In this document: positions 50,607 through 61,636 of the stretch, in pieces | Numbering within the stretch: the first letter of the stretch is position 1 | How the letters are laid out: every line of letters begins with the position of its first letter | Origin: Propionivibrio sp. | GTDB lineage: Bacteria > Pseudomonadota > Gammaproteobacteria > Burkholderiales > Rhodocyclaceae | DNA length: 64,000 nucleotides | Assembly (NCBI GenBank): GCA_016705685.1 | Contig: JADJLB010000010.1 | Location: forward strand, 62,001 to 126,000 | Direction of reading: 5' to 3' | Position numbers and translations under genes: made by a program | The notes under the pieces: generated by a model | Database searches by the model: none | Told to the model about the DNA's origin: nothing | What the model saw: the letters and a program-made list of their open reading frames with translations, nothing else

Positions 50607-51970
50607 GCGGCATTCTGTTTTATGTGCTGGCGTTCGTTCCTCTTCTTGGCGTACTTATCATCGTCCATGAGTACGGGCATTACCTTGTGGCACGTTTGGT
50701 CGGTGTCAAGGTGCTGCGTTTTTCGGTCGGTTTTGGTCGTGCGTTATGGTCAATAAAGATCGGCCCGGATGGCACGGAATGGTCCATTGGCATGTTTCCC
50801 CTCGGTGGTTACGTCAAGATGCTCGATGAGCGCGAAGGCGTTGTCAATCCGGATGAACTCCATCGCAGCTTTAACCGCCAGAAAGTCTGGCGTCGCATGG
50901 CCATTGTTGTTGCCGGACCGATAGCCAATTTGTTGTTGGCGGTATTGGTTTATTGGGGGCTCTTTTGGCACGGCACAGAAGAGCTGAAACCTATATTGGG
51001 CACACCGGTGGCAGCGAGTCCAGCGGCTGGGGCCGGGGTTGAGAACGGCGAACGGGTGCTCAAAGTAGGTAATGAGATGGTTCAAACCTGGCAGGATATG
51101 CATTGGGCGCTCATACGGCAGGCAGTGAACCAAAATGTCATCGAATTGGAGGTGGTCAATCAGCGCAGCGAGATCGCCTTTCGTCACCTCGACGTTTCTA
51201 CAGTCCGTGCCGGGGGTTGGGAAGGCGATGCGTTTGAGAAGCTCGGGCTCGGATTTTATCGTCCCCGGATTCCGCCGATACTCGGAAAAGTCAGTCCTGA
51301 CGGTGCCGCCGCCGCTGGCGGCCTGATTCCTGGAGATGAGATCCTGGCGATCGACGACAAATCGCTCAGCTCGTGGGCCGATGTAGTTCACAGCGTCCGC
51401 AATGCTCCAGGGAAAGCCATGATTTTTCTGATCCGGCGTAATGAGGCACAACTTGCCATTAGCATTACACCCGACACTTTTGACGACGGCGGACAGCGAA
51501 TCGGCCGGATCGGTGCAGCCGTCAGCAATTCAGGGGTTACGCGTAGCGACCTGATGATCACGGTTCGGTACGGACTGGTGTCTGCGCTGGGCAAGGCTAT
51601 CGACGAGACCTGGAACAAATCTGCGTTCAGCCTTGAAATGATCGGAAAAATGATTGTCGGCGAGGTGTCCTGGCGCAATCTCAGCGGTCCGGTGACGATC
51701 GCCGACTACGCCGGGCAGTCGGCCAGACTCGGAACAGGCCATTACTTGAAGTTCCTGGCACTCGTCAGCATAAGTCTTGCCGTCCTGAATTTGCTGCCCA
51801 TCCCAATTCTGGATGGCGGCCATTTGCTGTATTATGTCGTCGAAATCATAACGAAAGCACCACTGTCCGAGCGTAATATGGAAATTGGCCAGCAAATCGG
51901 GCTGGCGCTGATGCTGATGTTGATGGCCTTTGCTTTCTACAATGATATCAATCGATTGATTTCCGGCTGA
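50603..51970 (+). CDS. rseP: Site-2 intramembrane zinc protease RseP
   Basis: 455 residues. The zinc motif HEYGH lies in the first helix (H22, E23, H26), the third ligand in [13 protein letters not shown] near the end, and two PDZ domains lie between. In E. coli RseP cleaves RseA and signal-peptide remnants during the sigma-E envelope-stress response. It is coupled to dxr by ATGA and followed by bamA after 4 bases, joining proteolysis to outer-membrane assembly. Confidence 0.97.
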   Translation: MSGILFYVLAFVPLLGVLIIVHEYGHYLVARLVGVKVLRFSVGFGRALWSIKIGPDGTEWSIGMFPLGGYVKMLDEREGVVNPDELHRSFNRQKVWRRMAIVVAGPIANLLLAVLVYWGLFWHGTEELKPILGTPVAASPAAGAGVENGERVLKVGNEMVQTWQDMHWALIRQAVNQNVIELEVVNQRSEIAFRHLDVSTVRAGGWEGDAFEKLGLGFYRPRIPPILGKVSPDGAAAAGGLIPGDEILAIDDKSLSSWADVVHSVRNAPGKAMIFLIRRNEAQLAISITPDTFDDGGQRIGRIGAAVSNSGVTRSDLMITVRYGLVSALGKAIDETWNKSAFSLEMIGKMIVGEVSWRNLSGPVTIADYAGQSARLGTGHYLKFLALVSISLAVLNLLPIPILDGGHLLYYVVEIITKAPLSERNMEIGQQIGLALMLMLMAFAFYNDINRLISG

Positions 51971-51974
51971 CCCT

Positions 51975-54335
51975 ATGAAGAAAAACCTGATAGCGGGGCT
52001 GATCGCCACGCTTTTTGTTTCTAGTGCCTACGCTTTCGAGCCGTTTCCGGTCAAGGATATACGTCTTGACGGTATCCAGCGCACAGAAGCCGGTACCGTG
52101 TTCAGCTATCTCCCAATCAAGGTTGGGGATACCATGACCGAGGATAAGGCAGCGCAGGCAATCAAAGCCTTGTTTGCTACTGGTTTTTTCAAGGATGTGC
52201 GCATCGAAATCGATGGCAACGTCGTGGTTGTTGTCATCGAAGAGCGGCCAGCCATAGCACAGATCGATTTTGTCGGTCTCAAGGAATTCGACAAGGAGCC
52301 ACTGACCAAAGGCCTTAAGGAAGCAGGCTTCGCTGTCTCGCGCTCCTTTGATCGCAGCATGCTGGAAAGAGCCGAGCAGGAATTGAAACGCCAGTATTTG
52401 ACCCGCGGAAAATATTCGGTTGCCATTACGACGACGGTGACGCCGCTTGAGCGTAACCGCGTGTCAATCAACTTCAATATCGATGAAGGCGAGGCCGCCA
52501 AAATCAGGCAAATCAACATTGTGGGCGCCAAGTCATTCAAGGACAAGGATCTGCTATCGATTTTCCAGCTGCAAACACCCAATTGGATAAGTTGGTATAC
52601 CAAGAACGACCAGTATTCAAAACAAAAACTTGCCGCCGACCTTGAGACTTTGCGTTCGTATTATCTGAATCGTGGCTATCTGGAGTTCAACATTGAATCG
52701 ACCCAAGTGTCGATCAGCCCCGACAAGAAGGACATCTTCATTACGATCAGCGTTTCCGAAGGAGAGCGCTACATCGTGTCTTCGGTCAAGCTGGCAGGGG
52801 ATCTTATTTTGCCTGAAGAAGATTTCCGAAAGGCGATGAAAATCAAACCGGGAGACGTCTTTTCTCGCGAACAATTGAATGAAAGCACTAAAGCCATCAG
52901 CGACAAGCTTTCCGGTAAGGGTTATGCATTTGCCAATGTCAATGCCGCCCCTGAGCTGGATAAAGAGAAGAGGCAAGTGGCTTTTACCGTATTTGTCGAT
53001 CCGGGCAAGCGTGTTTATGTCAGACGTATCAACGTCAGCGGAAACACCAAGACCCGGGATGAAGTGATTCGACAGGAAGTGCGCCAGATGGAAGGTGCTT
53101 GGTACGACGATAGCCGGGTAAAACTATCGCGAGAACGCATCGACAAGACCAATTATTTTGGCGAAGTCAATGTCGAAACGCCGCCGGTACCGGGAACAAC
53201 CGACCAGGTTGACGTAAACATCAATGTCACTGAGAAATCAACTGGAAGTATTTCCCTGGGAGCCGGTTACTCTCAATCCGAAAAATTTATTATTTCGGGC
53301 GCCGTGTCGCAGTCCAACATTTTTGGTAGCGGAAAATTTCTGTCATTGCAGGTCAATACTGGCAAGATCAATCGTACGCTTGGAATCAGCTACACCAATC
53401 CCTACTTCACGGTGGATGGCGTGAGTCAAGGCTTCGATGCCTATCACAGAAAATCCAATCCGACGACGCTAGGTTACGAGTACAACACAGTGTCAACGGG
53501 AGGCGGTATCCGTTTCGGCTTTCCGATCGGGGAGAAACAATCACTTAATTTTGGCCTGGCCATTGACCAGACTCGAGTTGAAATCAACCCCACGGATACG
53601 AACACACCAAACCAATACAAGCGATTCAACAATGAATTCTGCGGTTCAGGGAGTTCCGTTCTTCCATCAAACCTGAATAGTATTCCAAAATCATGTTCCA
53701 ACATTACCTTGCCGGCGACGTTTGGCTGGGTCAATGACACCAAGGACAGTGCGCTGAACCCGACGCAGGGGGCCTTGCAAAGAGCTTCTTTTGAGCTTGC
53801 GCTTCCTGGTGGAGATCTGAAGTACTACAAGGCAAACTATCAGCATCAGCGCTATTTCCCGGTGACACGAACCATGGTGCTGATGCTCAACGGTGAGCTG
53901 GGGTACGCCAAAGGCCTGGCCGGACAGGAGGTTCCTTTCTACAGGAATTTTTATGCCGGCGGTGTTGGTTCAGTACGAGGCTACGATACGGCGAGTCTTG
54001 GACCTTACGAAAAGAGACCAGGTACTGGAGACATCGTCAGGCTTGGTGGTACGCGGCGTGCGGTTTTCAATGCGGAGTTGTCGATGCCCATGCCCGGTTT
54101 TGGCCTGGACAAATCGGTACGCTTTGGACCGTTTTTCGATGCGGGGCAAGTTTATGCTGATGGTTCAAAAGACTCAACCGTATTCGACGGCGGGTCGGTG
54201 CGCATGTCGACTGGTCTTGCGGCGACTTGGATTTCTCCGTTTGGTCCGCTCAAGTTCAGCTTGGCCCTACCGCTGAACGATCAGAATAGTGATAAACTTC
54301 AACGGTTCCAGTTCCAGTTTGGACAGTCCTTTTAA
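51975..54335 (+). CDS. bamA: Outer membrane protein assembly factor BamA
   Basis: 786 residues. The N-terminus is a signal peptide (KKNLIAGLIATLFVSSAYA), followed by five POTRA domains (about 20-420, e.g. FPVKDIRLDGIQRTEAGTVF) and the C-terminal 16-strand barrel, with VRGYD (the surface-loop RGF/RGYD motif) and a terminal FQFGQSF. It folds and inserts outer membrane beta-barrels. It lies directly ahead of the chaperone gene skp. Confidence 0.97.
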   Translation: MKKNLIAGLIATLFVSSAYAFEPFPVKDIRLDGIQRTEAGTVFSYLPIKVGDTMTEDKAAQAIKALFATGFFKDVRIEIDGNVVVVVIEERPAIAQIDFVGLKEFDKEPLTKGLKEAGFAVSRSFDRSMLERAEQELKRQYLTRGKYSVAITTTVTPLERNRVSINFNIDEGEAAKIRQINIVGAKSFKDKDLLSIFQLQTPNWISWYTKNDQYSKQKLAADLETLRSYYLNRGYLEFNIESTQVSISPDKKDIFITISVSEGERYIVSSVKLAGDLILPEEDFRKAMKIKPGDVFSREQLNESTKAISDKLSGKGYAFANVNAAPELDKEKRQVAFTVFVDPGKRVYVRRINVSGNTKTRDEVIRQEVRQMEGAWYDDSRVKLSRERIDKTNYFGEVNVETPPVPGTTDQVDVNINVTEKSTGSISLGAGYSQSEKFIISGAVSQSNIFGSGKFLSLQVNTGKINRTLGISYTNPYFTVDGVSQGFDAYHRKSNPTTLGYEYNTVSTGGGIRFGFPIGEKQSLNFGLAIDQTRVEINPTDTNTPNQYKRFNNEFCGSGSSVLPSNLNSIPKSCSNITLPATFGWVNDTKDSALNPTQGALQRASFELALPGGDLKYYKANYQHQRYFPVTRTMVLMLNGELGYAKGLAGQEVPFYRNFYAGGVGSVRGYDTASLGPYEKRPGTGDIVRLGGTRRAVFNAELSMPMPGFGLDKSVRFGPFFDAGQVYADGSKDSTVFDGGSVRMSTGLAATWISPFGPLKFSLALPLNDQNSDKLQRFQFQFGQSF

Positions 54336-54350
54336 CTCAGGAGAATCATC

Positions 54351-54860
54351 TTGAAAACGAAAATTGCCACGTTGCTGGTTGCGTTGATGGCTTCGCTACC
54401 AGTGTCCTGTGCGTTGGCATCCGATACAACAAAGATTGGTTACGTCAATACCCAGCGGATCTTCCGCGATGCGCCTACTGCCGTCAAGGCAGCGAAGAAG
54501 ATCGAGGCGGAGTTCACCAAACGCGACCAGGATTTGCAACGCATGGCCAAGCAGCTCCAGACCTTACAGGAGTCGCTTGAGAAGAACTCGGTAACCATGG
54601 CCGAAACAGAACGCCGTACGAAAGAAAAGGACCTGAACGAGCTTTCCCGCGAATTTCAGCGCAAGCAGCGTGAATTCCGTGAAGACCTGAACCTCCGCCA
54701 GAACGAAGAGAATGCCGCTATCATTGAAAAGGCGAACAAGGCGATCAAGCAGCTCGCTGAGAGCGAGAAGTACGATTTGATCGTCCAGGACGTTGTTTGG
54801 GTAAGTCCTCGGCTTGACGTGACGGACAAGATAATCAAGGCACTCTCCGAAGGCAAATAA
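54351..54860 (+). CDS. skp: Periplasmic chaperone Skp/OmpH
   Basis: 169 residues from a TTG start with a good CAGGAG ribosome binding site. A signal peptide ending ...CALASD is followed by IGYVNTQRIFRDAP and a long charged coiled-coil, the tentacle region of Skp. It carries unfolded outer membrane proteins across the periplasm to BamA, encoded 15 bases upstream. The TTG start is unusual but well supported. Confidence 0.92.
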   Translation: MKTKIATLLVALMASLPVSCALASDTTKIGYVNTQRIFRDAPTAVKAAKKIEAEFTKRDQDLQRMAKQLQTLQESLEKNSVTMAETERRTKEKDLNELSREFQRKQREFREDLNLRQNEENAAIIEKANKAIKQLAESEKYDLIVQDVVWVSPRLDVTDKIIKALSEGK

Positions 54861-54865
54861 TAAGC

Positions 54866-55903
54866 GTGCCTGCGCAAGAAGGTCAGCGGCTCGACGAAAT
54901 CGTTACTCGCCTTGGCGGCACGCTTGAGGGTGATGGTTCGGTTGTCGTGTCGCAGGTCGCCAGCCTGGCTGCAGCATCACCCGAACAGATTTCTATCCTG
55001 GTCAGTGCAAAGTACCGGCAGCAGTTGAAGACTACCCGCGCGGCAGCGGTCATACTGCCACCGCAGTTCGCCGGGGACACAACACTCCCGCGGATCGTTC
55101 ACCCAAACGCTTACGCCTATTACGCCCGCGTTGTGGCTTTGCTGAACCCGCTCGACCTTCGTCCGTCAGGCGTCCACCCTACTGCGGTTTTGCATAGCCC
55201 GGTTCCTTCCTCGGCGAGCATTGGCGAAAACGTGGTGATTGGACATCACGTGGTCATTGGTGAAAACGTGACTCTGTACCCCGGTTGTATCATCGGGGAT
55301 GGTGTTTCGATCGGAAACGATTCCCTGCTCTATCCCAATGTCGTGATCTACGGTCGTTGTGTGGTCGGTCAACGGGCTATCATTCATGCCGGAGCGATTA
55401 TTGGGAGCGATGGTTTTGGTTTTGCCAAGGAAGGTGAGCGTTGGGTCAAGATTCCGCAAATTGGACGCGTGCTCATAGGCGACGACGTGGAAATAGGCGC
55501 TAACACATCGATTGATCGTGGAGCCCTGGATGACACGCAGATCGGCGATGGCGTGAAACTGGACAACCAGATCCAGATTGCGCATAACGTGCGTGTCGGC
55601 GAAAACGCCGCGATGGCTGGTTGTGTTGGTGTTGCGGGAAGCACGATCATTGGACGCCGCTGCACGATAGGTGGCGCGGGAATGATCACCGGGCACCTTG
55701 AACTGGTTGACGACGTCCATGTTTCGGCGGGTACGATGGTGAGCAAGGATTTGCGCAAAGCCGGACAATACACCAGCATATTTCCGCTTGAAGCACATGA
55801 AGATTGGCGACGCAATGCTGTTCAGATCAAACGTCTGGCCAAGCTTGCCGAGCGGGTGTGCGATCTTGAGAAAAAACTCGAACAATTGGAGAAAAAACCT
55901 TGA
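54866..55903 (+). CDS. lpxD: UDP-3-O-(3-hydroxymyristoyl)glucosamine N-acyltransferase
   Basis: 345 residues from a GTG start, 5 bases after skp. An N-terminal uridine-binding domain precedes a left-handed parallel beta-helix of hexapeptide repeats ([17 protein letters not shown]). The catalytic histidine is in [17 protein letters not shown]. It adds the second acyl chain in lipid A synthesis. A C-terminal helix ([21 protein letters not shown]) forms the typical coiled tail. It overlaps fabZ by 4 bases. Confidence 0.97.
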   Translation: MPAQEGQRLDEIVTRLGGTLEGDGSVVVSQVASLAAASPEQISILVSAKYRQQLKTTRAAAVILPPQFAGDTTLPRIVHPNAYAYYARVVALLNPLDLRPSGVHPTAVLHSPVPSSASIGENVVIGHHVVIGENVTLYPGCIIGDGVSIGNDSLLYPNVVIYGRCVVGQRAIIHAGAIIGSDGFGFAKEGERWVKIPQIGRVLIGDDVEIGANTSIDRGALDDTQIGDGVKLDNQIQIAHNVRVGENAAMAGCVGVAGSTIIGRRCTIGGAGMITGHLELVDDVHVSAGTMVSKDLRKAGQYTSIFPLEAHEDWRRNAVQIKRLAKLAERVCDLEKKLEQLEKKP

Positions 55904-56346
55904 ATGCAATGGATATTAAAGAAATTCTCGAGCATCTTCCTCATCGCTACCCTTTCCTCTTGGTTGATCGCGTCGTCTTGTGCGAACCTGGAAAATCAAT
56001 CCATGCATACAAAAATATTACTATCAACGAACCTTACTTTGTCGGCCATTTCCCGCACCATCCGGTAATGCCGGGCGTGCTGATCATGGAGGCGTTGGCA
56101 CAGGCGGCGGGGATTCTTTCTTTCAAGACCATGGGCATGAAGCCCGATGCCAATTCCGTTTTCTACTTCGTCGGCATTGATAACGCACGCTTCAAGAAAC
56201 CGGTGAGTGCGGGTGATCAGCTGCATTTACACGTCGAGATACTGCGTCAGATGCGTGGCATCTGGAAGTACAAAGCCGTAGCGCGTGTTGACGGGGAAGT
56301 TGTTGCCGAAGCCGATTTAATGTGCGCCAAGCGCGACGTGACATGA
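55900..56346 (+). CDS. fabZ: 3-hydroxyacyl-ACP dehydratase FabZ
   Basis: 148 residues from the TTG at 55900, overlapping the lpxD stop as TTGA, with GGAG at the right distance; an ATG three codons later is too far from it. Motifs [13 protein letters not shown] and [19 protein letters not shown] with catalytic His and Glu are intact. It dehydrates hydroxyacyl-ACP in fatty acid elongation and balances acyl flux with LpxA. Confidence 0.97.
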   Translation: MNAMDIKEILEHLPHRYPFLLVDRVVLCEPGKSIHAYKNITINEPYFVGHFPHHPVMPGVLIMEALAQAAGILSFKTMGMKPDANSVFYFVGIDNARFKKPVSAGDQLHLHVEILRQMRGIWKYKAVARVDGEVVAEADLMCAKRDVT

Positions 56347-56362
56347 CAATGAGGTCCGAGAT

Positions 56363-57145
56363 TTGAATACCGCCATGATTCACCCCAGCGCAATCATTCA
56401 CCCCGATGCCCGGCTTGGAAGCGGCGTAGCGGTCGGCCCCTATTCGATCATCGGTGAACACGTCGAGATTGGCGATAACACTTCAATCGGTGCACATGTC
56501 GTTCTATCCGGACATACGCGTATCGGACGCGACAACCGGATTTTTCAGTTCTGTTCGATTGGAGAAATACCGCAGGACAAGAAATATGCCGGTGAGCCGA
56601 CACGGCTTGAAATCGGCGATCGCAATACGATTCGCGAGTTTTGCACATTCAACCTCGGCACCGCGCTGGATGCGGGAGTAACCCGGTTAGGCGACGACAA
56701 CTGGATCATGGCCTACGTGCATGTGGCGCATGATTGCCAGGTTGGCAACCGCACTACGTTTGCCAACAACGCTCAACTCGCCGGGCATGTGCATATTGAC
56801 GACTGGGCCATACTCGGCGGGTATACGGGTGTGCATCAGTTCTGCCGAATTGGTGCGCACGCCATGACGGCCGTCGGTACCGTTGTTTTGCAGGACATTC
56901 CGCCTTACGTGATGGCCGCCGGCAACACCGCCACGCCCTACGGTATCAATGCCGAAGGCTTGAAGCGACGCGGTTTCTCTGGGGACGCACTCACTGCACT
57001 CAAGCGGGCTTACCGGACTCTCTATAAATCGGGACTAATGCTTGATGAAGCGCGCGCCAAGCTTGCCGAAGATGCCAAGGCACACCCGGAAATTCAGCCC
57101 ATTCTCGACTTCCTAGCGGTGTCCAGGCGCGGCATCATCCGATGA
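56363..57145 (+). CDS. lpxA: UDP-N-acetylglucosamine acyltransferase
   Basis: 260 residues from a TTG at 56363 with GAGG upstream; an ATG four codons on is an alternative. Hexapeptide repeats ([20 protein letters not shown]) form a left-handed beta-helix; the catalytic histidine lies in [14 protein letters not shown]. It adds the first acyl chain to UDP-GlcNAc, the first lipid A step. It overlaps lpxB by 4 bases. Confidence 0.97.
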   Translation: MNTAMIHPSAIIHPDARLGSGVAVGPYSIIGEHVEIGDNTSIGAHVVLSGHTRIGRDNRIFQFCSIGEIPQDKKYAGEPTRLEIGDRNTIREFCTFNLGTALDAGVTRLGDDNWIMAYVHVAHDCQVGNRTTFANNAQLAGHVHIDDWAILGGYTGVHQFCRIGAHAMTAVGTVVLQDIPPYVMAAGNTATPYGINAEGLKRRGFSGDALTALKRAYRTLYKSGLMLDEARAKLAEDAKAHPEIQPILDFLAVSRRGIIR

Positions 57146-58311
57146 TTCCACGGGGGCTTCGTATCGCCATGGTGGCGGGCGAGACTTCGGGCGATCTTCT
57201 GGCCAGTCACCTGATCGATGCATTGAAGGCGAAGCTGCCAGACTCCGTGTTCTACGGTATTGGCGGCCCGAAAATGGAGGGCCAGGGATTCGATGTCTGG
57301 TTCCCCATGGAGAAACTCGCCGTGCTTGGGTACGCCGAAGCGCTGAAGCATTACCTTGAAATTTCCTCAATTCGAAGAAAACTCAAGCGCCGGCTGTTGG
57401 CTGATCCTCCCGATCTATTCATCGGAGTAGATGCGCCTGACTTCAATCTGGGGCTTGAAAAAGCCATCAAGCAGCGTGGGATCCCCTGCATCCACTATGT
57501 CAGCCCATCGATCTGGGCCTGGCGCGGTAAGCGAATTTACAAAATTGGTGCCGCTGTTTCACGTGTGCTCGCTTTATTTCCCTTTGAGCCAATGCTTTAC
57601 GAGAAACAAAGGATTCCCGTCAGTTACGTTGGACATCCTCTGGCAGATATCTTGCCGCTTGAGGACGGTCGACAAATAGCGCGCGAACTGCTTGGATTGC
57701 CGCATCAAAGGCCGGTTTTTACGCTTTTGCCGGGCAGCCGGCAATCCGAATTGCAGTATCTGGCCGATATTTTCATCAAGACGGCGTGCGAGATCCACCG
57801 CAGGATGCCTGACGCGCTTTTCCTGGTTCCTCTGGCGACCCGTGAAACACGCCTGCTGTTCGAAAACGCGTTGTACCGTTGCCAAGCGCGCGACAGACCG
57901 ATCAACATGCTGTTTGGACACGCTCATGAAGCGATGATGGCCTCCGATGTTGTTCTGGTTGCCAGCGGGACCGCTACGCTCGAAGCAGCACTTCTCAAGC
58001 GACCCATGGTCATCGCTTACAAGATGGCGCCCTTTTCCTATCGTCTAATGCGGCGCATGAGTTATCTTCCTTATGTCGGTCTACCCAATATTCTCGCCGG
58101 AAGATTTATTGTTCCCGAATTCATACAGGACGACGTGACGCCCGAAAACCTAGTCCAAGCCATGCTCAACCTCTATGCCGACAAGTCGACCTGCGTCAGC
58201 TTGAGCAGGGTGTTTCGCGAGATGCATCTCCAACTCAAACAAAATACGGCAGAAAAAGCAGCGCTGGCGGTTCTGGATTGCCTGCCGGTTGCCGCTGGCG
58301 ATCATGCCTAG
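57142..58311 (+). CDS. lpxB: Lipid-A-disaccharide synthase
   Basis: 389 residues, family GT19. [16 protein letters not shown] at the N-terminus, [25 protein letters not shown] and [11 protein letters not shown] are LpxB hallmarks. It joins UDP-diacylglucosamine and lipid X on the inner membrane face. Coupled to lpxA by ATGA. Confidence 0.97.
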   Translation: MIPRGLRIAMVAGETSGDLLASHLIDALKAKLPDSVFYGIGGPKMEGQGFDVWFPMEKLAVLGYAEALKHYLEISSIRRKLKRRLLADPPDLFIGVDAPDFNLGLEKAIKQRGIPCIHYVSPSIWAWRGKRIYKIGAAVSRVLALFPFEPMLYEKQRIPVSYVGHPLADILPLEDGRQIARELLGLPHQRPVFTLLPGSRQSELQYLADIFIKTACEIHRRMPDALFLVPLATRETRLLFENALYRCQARDRPINMLFGHAHEAMMASDVVLVASGTATLEAALLKRPMVIAYKMAPFSYRLMRRMSYLPYVGLPNILAGRFIVPEFIQDDVTPENLVQAMLNLYADKSTCVSLSRVFREMHLQLKQNTAEKAALAVLDCLPVAAGDHA

Positions 58312-58891
58312 GCTACTGCCGCCTGAAGGTCTGGTCTGCGGTGTAGACGAGGCCGGGCGTGGCCCTCTGGCCGGCCCGGTTGTCGCCGCTGCGGTGATCC
58401 TCGATCCCTCTTACCCGATTGAAGGACTTGATGACTCCAAAAAGCTGTCGGCCAAGCGCCGTGCAGCATTGGCGATCAAAATTCGCCACCACGCACTGGC
58501 TTGGGCGATTGCCGAGGCGACGGTCGAGGAGATCGACCTCATCAATATCCTCCAGGCCAGCCTGCTCGCCATGCGCCGCGCTGTGGAATTGCTTGGAACC
58601 CCACCACACCATGCTCTGATTGACGGCAATCACTGCCCGCAATTGCCATGTACGGCACAAGGCATAATTGGCGGCGACGGCAAGATAGCGTCGATCGCTG
58701 CGGCGTCCATATTGGCCAAGACGAGTCGCGACGCCGATATGCTCAAGCTTCACGCCCAGTATCCGCACTATGGTTTCAATCGCCACATGGGGTATCCGAC
58801 CGTGGCACATCTCGAAGCCTTGCGGGAACACGGCGTTTGCCCAGCGCATCGGCGAAGCTTTGCGCCTGTGGCTCGATTGCTACGCCGATGA
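58304..58891 (+). CDS. rnhB: Ribonuclease HII
   Basis: 195 residues from the ATG at 58304, overlapping the lpxB end by 8; a TTG at 58289 is another option. The catalytic metal cluster is visible as [19 protein letters not shown] and DDSKKLS, then ALIDGNH and [10 protein letters not shown]. It removes ribonucleotides from DNA. Its TGA overlaps the following methyltransferase ATG. Confidence 0.96.
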   Translation: MPRLLPPEGLVCGVDEAGRGPLAGPVVAAAVILDPSYPIEGLDDSKKLSAKRRAALAIKIRHHALAWAIAEATVEEIDLINILQASLLAMRRAVELLGTPPHHALIDGNHCPQLPCTAQGIIGGDGKIASIAAASILAKTSRDADMLKLHAQYPHYGFNRHMGYPTVAHLEALREHGVCPAHRRSFAPVARLLRR

Positions 58892-59667
58892 AGCCGATTA
58901 CATCGCGTGAGAATGCCCACTACAAAGCGCTCAAGAAGCTTTGCCTGAGTGGTCGCGAACGCCGCAAGACCGGTCGTGCCGTGCTCGACGGCATGCATTT
59001 GATCGAAAGCTATGTCCAACGTTTCGGCGCTCCGGAAGAAATCATTGTCAGTGAGAGTGGCGCTTTACGCGTTGAGATAGATACTTTCCTACGCGGGGCA
59101 AATTCCGGAAATACGATCTTCGTGCTGAACGACGCACTGTTCGACGACCTTTCGCTACTTGAAACACCCAGCGGAATCCTGGCCCTGGTCTTTCAGCCGC
59201 GACCGCACAATGGCCTGAACCTGACAATCGACACCGTGATACTGGACGGCGTTCAGGACCCCGGCAATGTGGGTTCGATTCTACGAAGTGCGGCGGCAAC
59301 AGGCTTTCGGCAGATCCTTCTCTCTGCCGATTGTGCTCAGGCATGGTCCCCCAAAACCCTGCGGTCGGCCATGGGCGCTCATTTCCAGATTGATATTCAC
59401 GAAAGCTGTGATTTCCCGGCATTTCTTGCGAGTTACTGTGGCCAGGCAGTCTTGACTGCCCTCGATGCGTCCGTTGACCTCTATTCGCTTGAGCTGAAAG
59501 GGCCGGTGGCCTGGGTATTTGGCAGTGAAGGGCAGGGCATACGACCGAGCGTGGCGAACACCGAGCATCTGCGGATTCGCATCCCGATGCCCGGGCCAAC
59601 CGAATCGCTCAACGTGGCAGCGGCCGCGGCCGTTTGTCTGTTTGAAACGATACGTCAGCGACGATAG
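58888..59667 (+). CDS. TrmH/SpoU-family RNA methyltransferase
   Basis: 259 residues from the ATG at 58888 overlapping the rnhB stop. The SpoU knot motifs are [30 protein letters not shown] and [22 protein letters not shown]. The N-terminal part resembles an RNA-binding substrate domain ([28 protein letters not shown]). It would 2'-O-methylate a ribose in rRNA or tRNA; the target is unknown. It is the last gene of the operon. Confidence 0.88.
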   Translation: MKPITSRENAHYKALKKLCLSGRERRKTGRAVLDGMHLIESYVQRFGAPEEIIVSESGALRVEIDTFLRGANSGNTIFVLNDALFDDLSLLETPSGILALVFQPRPHNGLNLTIDTVILDGVQDPGNVGSILRSAAATGFRQILLSADCAQAWSPKTLRSAMGAHFQIDIHESCDFPAFLASYCGQAVLTALDASVDLYSLELKGPVAWVFGSEGQGIRPSVANTEHLRIRIPMPGPTESLNVAAAAAVCLFETIRQRR

Positions 59668-59678
59668 TTGGAGTGAGT

Positions 59679-59715
59679 GATCGGGGTTTCGCCGGAGATC
59701 GAAAAGAAACCGATC
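59679..59715. terminator. Bulged hairpin between convergent genes
   Basis: GATCGGGGTTTC (59679-59690) pairs with GAAACCGATC (59706-59715), 10 pairs with a two-base bulge. It ends 12 bases from the convergent channel gene stop. No T-tract is present. Confidence 0.35.
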
Positions 59716-59727
59716 GGGTAATATTCA

Positions 59728-61449
59728 TCAGCTTGCAGCGGCAGCGGAGGAGGGTTGAAATGCCTTTTGGTAGCGTTCAAGACTATTGGTCGAACCACAA
59801 ACGAAGAGAACGTCATCCGGACGCAACGTAAAGTCATCGGCAAATTCGACGAGCACGTCCCCTTCGCGCTCTACCGCAATGACCTTGGCCCCCGTTTGAT
59901 CCAGTGCCTGGCTTCGCCAGGGATGTACGCCCGACAGGTTGCCAGCGGACAGGCGACTGAACTTTATCCGGTTCTGAACGTGCATCACCTGTTCCTTGAG
60001 CAGGTGATAGGCGAGTATCTGCCCCGCGACTTGTCCGACCGAAATGGCAAAATCAGCACCTGAACGATAAAGACGCGCTGTGTTGGGCGCTCGCAATACC
60101 CGCACAATGAGCGGTACTTCAGGCGCATAGTCGCGAACGGCCGCGGTAGCAAACATGGATTCACTATCGTCGCTCAAGGCAAGAATCACCGCACTGGCCT
60201 CACGAACTCTCGCCCGATCCAGGATGCTCTGCTCCAGAACGTTACCGACTACATCAACACCAGGAACAGAAATCCGATCAATCACGGCGCATTCCTCACC
60301 CGCGTCATGGAGCATTTCGGCGACTTTTTTTCCAACCGCTCCATAGCCGGCGACCACAATCGGGCCGGATCGGCGGATCGGCATCGCCATGCGCTCAACC
60401 TTCTCCAGATTGGCGTGCAGACCGACCGCGACCAGAATTGCACCGGATTGAACTCTTGTCTCCGGTCCTTTGGTGGTCGTAAAGACGCCACCATACCACT
60501 GTCCAATGACGGATACCCCATGCTCTTCGCGAAGATGTAAATCACCGAGTTTTTTTCCGGCCAGCGGGCTTCCGGCTCCCACCCTGAACTCGGCCATCCC
60601 GACCTTGGTTCCGAGCAGATGCATCCCTTCCGCTGGCGGGCTGATGCGTGTACTGGCGCGTGAAGCCAAGGCGGCGCCCAGCACATGCGACGGCGTAAAT
60701 ACTGCTGTGGCACCGATCTGAATCAATGGCTGCCGGTAAATCGGATCGTCAGCCAACGCATAAAGGGGCCCAATGAAACCGTGCTCACGGACAATCAGCG
60801 TTAAGCTGGCATTGGCGTGATCATCCGCGTTGGTCACCACCGCCTGTGCCTGATTTACCCTCGCCAGAATTTGTGGATCGTCGACCAACTTGCCAAAAAC
60901 CACATCGAACCCACGATCGCGCAGATTGCGAGCTAGCTCGACGTCCTCTTCGAGAATGACAAAAGGGCTACCCGTACTGTTGAAGTCCTCCAAAAGTGAT
61001 TCGATCGCCGGCCCATAGCGGTAGAAAAGCACCTTCCCGGTCATAGGCGGCAACACGTGCTGCAGGCGGACTTCGAATCTCTCTTCGAAATAAGGCAATA
61101 CCAGCAAGGGGAAGATCAGAAAAACAAGAAACTGCCCCATAAATTGGCCGAAAATGACGAACAGGGCCAAAACGGGGTGGTTCCAGCGGCTATCGGCGCC
61201 ATACCCGGTGGTTGTAAGTGTTTCGGTTGCCCACTGAATGCTCTGCAGAAAAGTGCGCGGGCTGTCTTCTAGATACTCCATGCCCAGCATGTAGATCGTT
61301 CCAAGAATCAACACCACCATGGGCAGGATGGCGAGCAGCGCTAAAAATCGCTTGCTTGAACGCTTAAGCTTTGACAGCATGCAAATGGCTCTGAAAAGCA
61401 ATCGCACAGTATCTACGGCGTTGTCTGCTTGGTCAAACGTTTCAGGCAT
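59728..61449 (-). CDS. Potassium channel with two RCK/TrkA-type domains
   Basis: 573 residues. Two membrane helices frame a pore loop with the K+ selectivity filter TTTGYG (about residues 79-84). Two cytosolic Rossmann units follow (second glycine motif VVAGYGAVGKKVAEML), each with a TrkA_C-like partner (FRVGAGSPLAGKKLGDLHL and a C-terminal VIAVEREGDVLVEF). This is a Kch-like ligand-gated K+ channel of the inner membrane, probably gated by nucleotides or ions. An internal ATG at 61380 could be the true start. Confidence 0.87.
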   Translation of the reverse strand: MPETFDQADNAVDTVRLLFRAICMLSKLKRSSKRFLALLAILPMVVLILGTIYMLGMEYLEDSPRTFLQSIQWATETLTTTGYGADSRWNHPVLALFVIFGQFMGQFLVFLIFPLLVLPYFEERFEVRLQHVLPPMTGKVLFYRYGPAIESLLEDFNSTGSPFVILEEDVELARNLRDRGFDVVFGKLVDDPQILARVNQAQAVVTNADDHANASLTLIVREHGFIGPLYALADDPIYRQPLIQIGATAVFTPSHVLGAALASRASTRISPPAEGMHLLGTKVGMAEFRVGAGSPLAGKKLGDLHLREEHGVSVIGQWYGGVFTTTKGPETRVQSGAILVAVGLHANLEKVERMAMPIRRSGPIVVAGYGAVGKKVAEMLHDAGEECAVIDRISVPGVDVVGNVLEQSILDRARVREASAVILALSDDSESMFATAAVRDYAPEVPLIVRVLRAPNTARLYRSGADFAISVGQVAGQILAYHLLKEQVMHVQNRIKFSRLSAGNLSGVHPWRSQALDQTGAKVIAVEREGDVLVEFADDFTLRPDDVLFVCGSTNSLERYQKAFQPSSAAAAS

Positions 61450-61530
61450 CTTTGACGCATGTCATATCAAGGCCGGTGTTTTGATCGAGCTGCGATACGC
61501 TGGCGTTACGAGTGTGTATTGATTCCAAGT

Positions 61531-61536
61531 TATACT
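61531..61536 (+). promoter_or_regulatory. Possible -10 element of the S49 peptidase gene
   Basis: TATACT in the 187-base gap divergent from the channel gene, about 100 bases before the TTG at 61637. The -35 area is weak. Confidence 0.3.
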
Positions 61537-61636
61537 TCGCCGCACGAGCTGGAACCTTGGCGCGTGATGACCTCGTGCCGTATGCTCCAGCCAAACACTT
61601 CCGTCCTTTTTCATTTTTACTGACCGAGAAATCATC

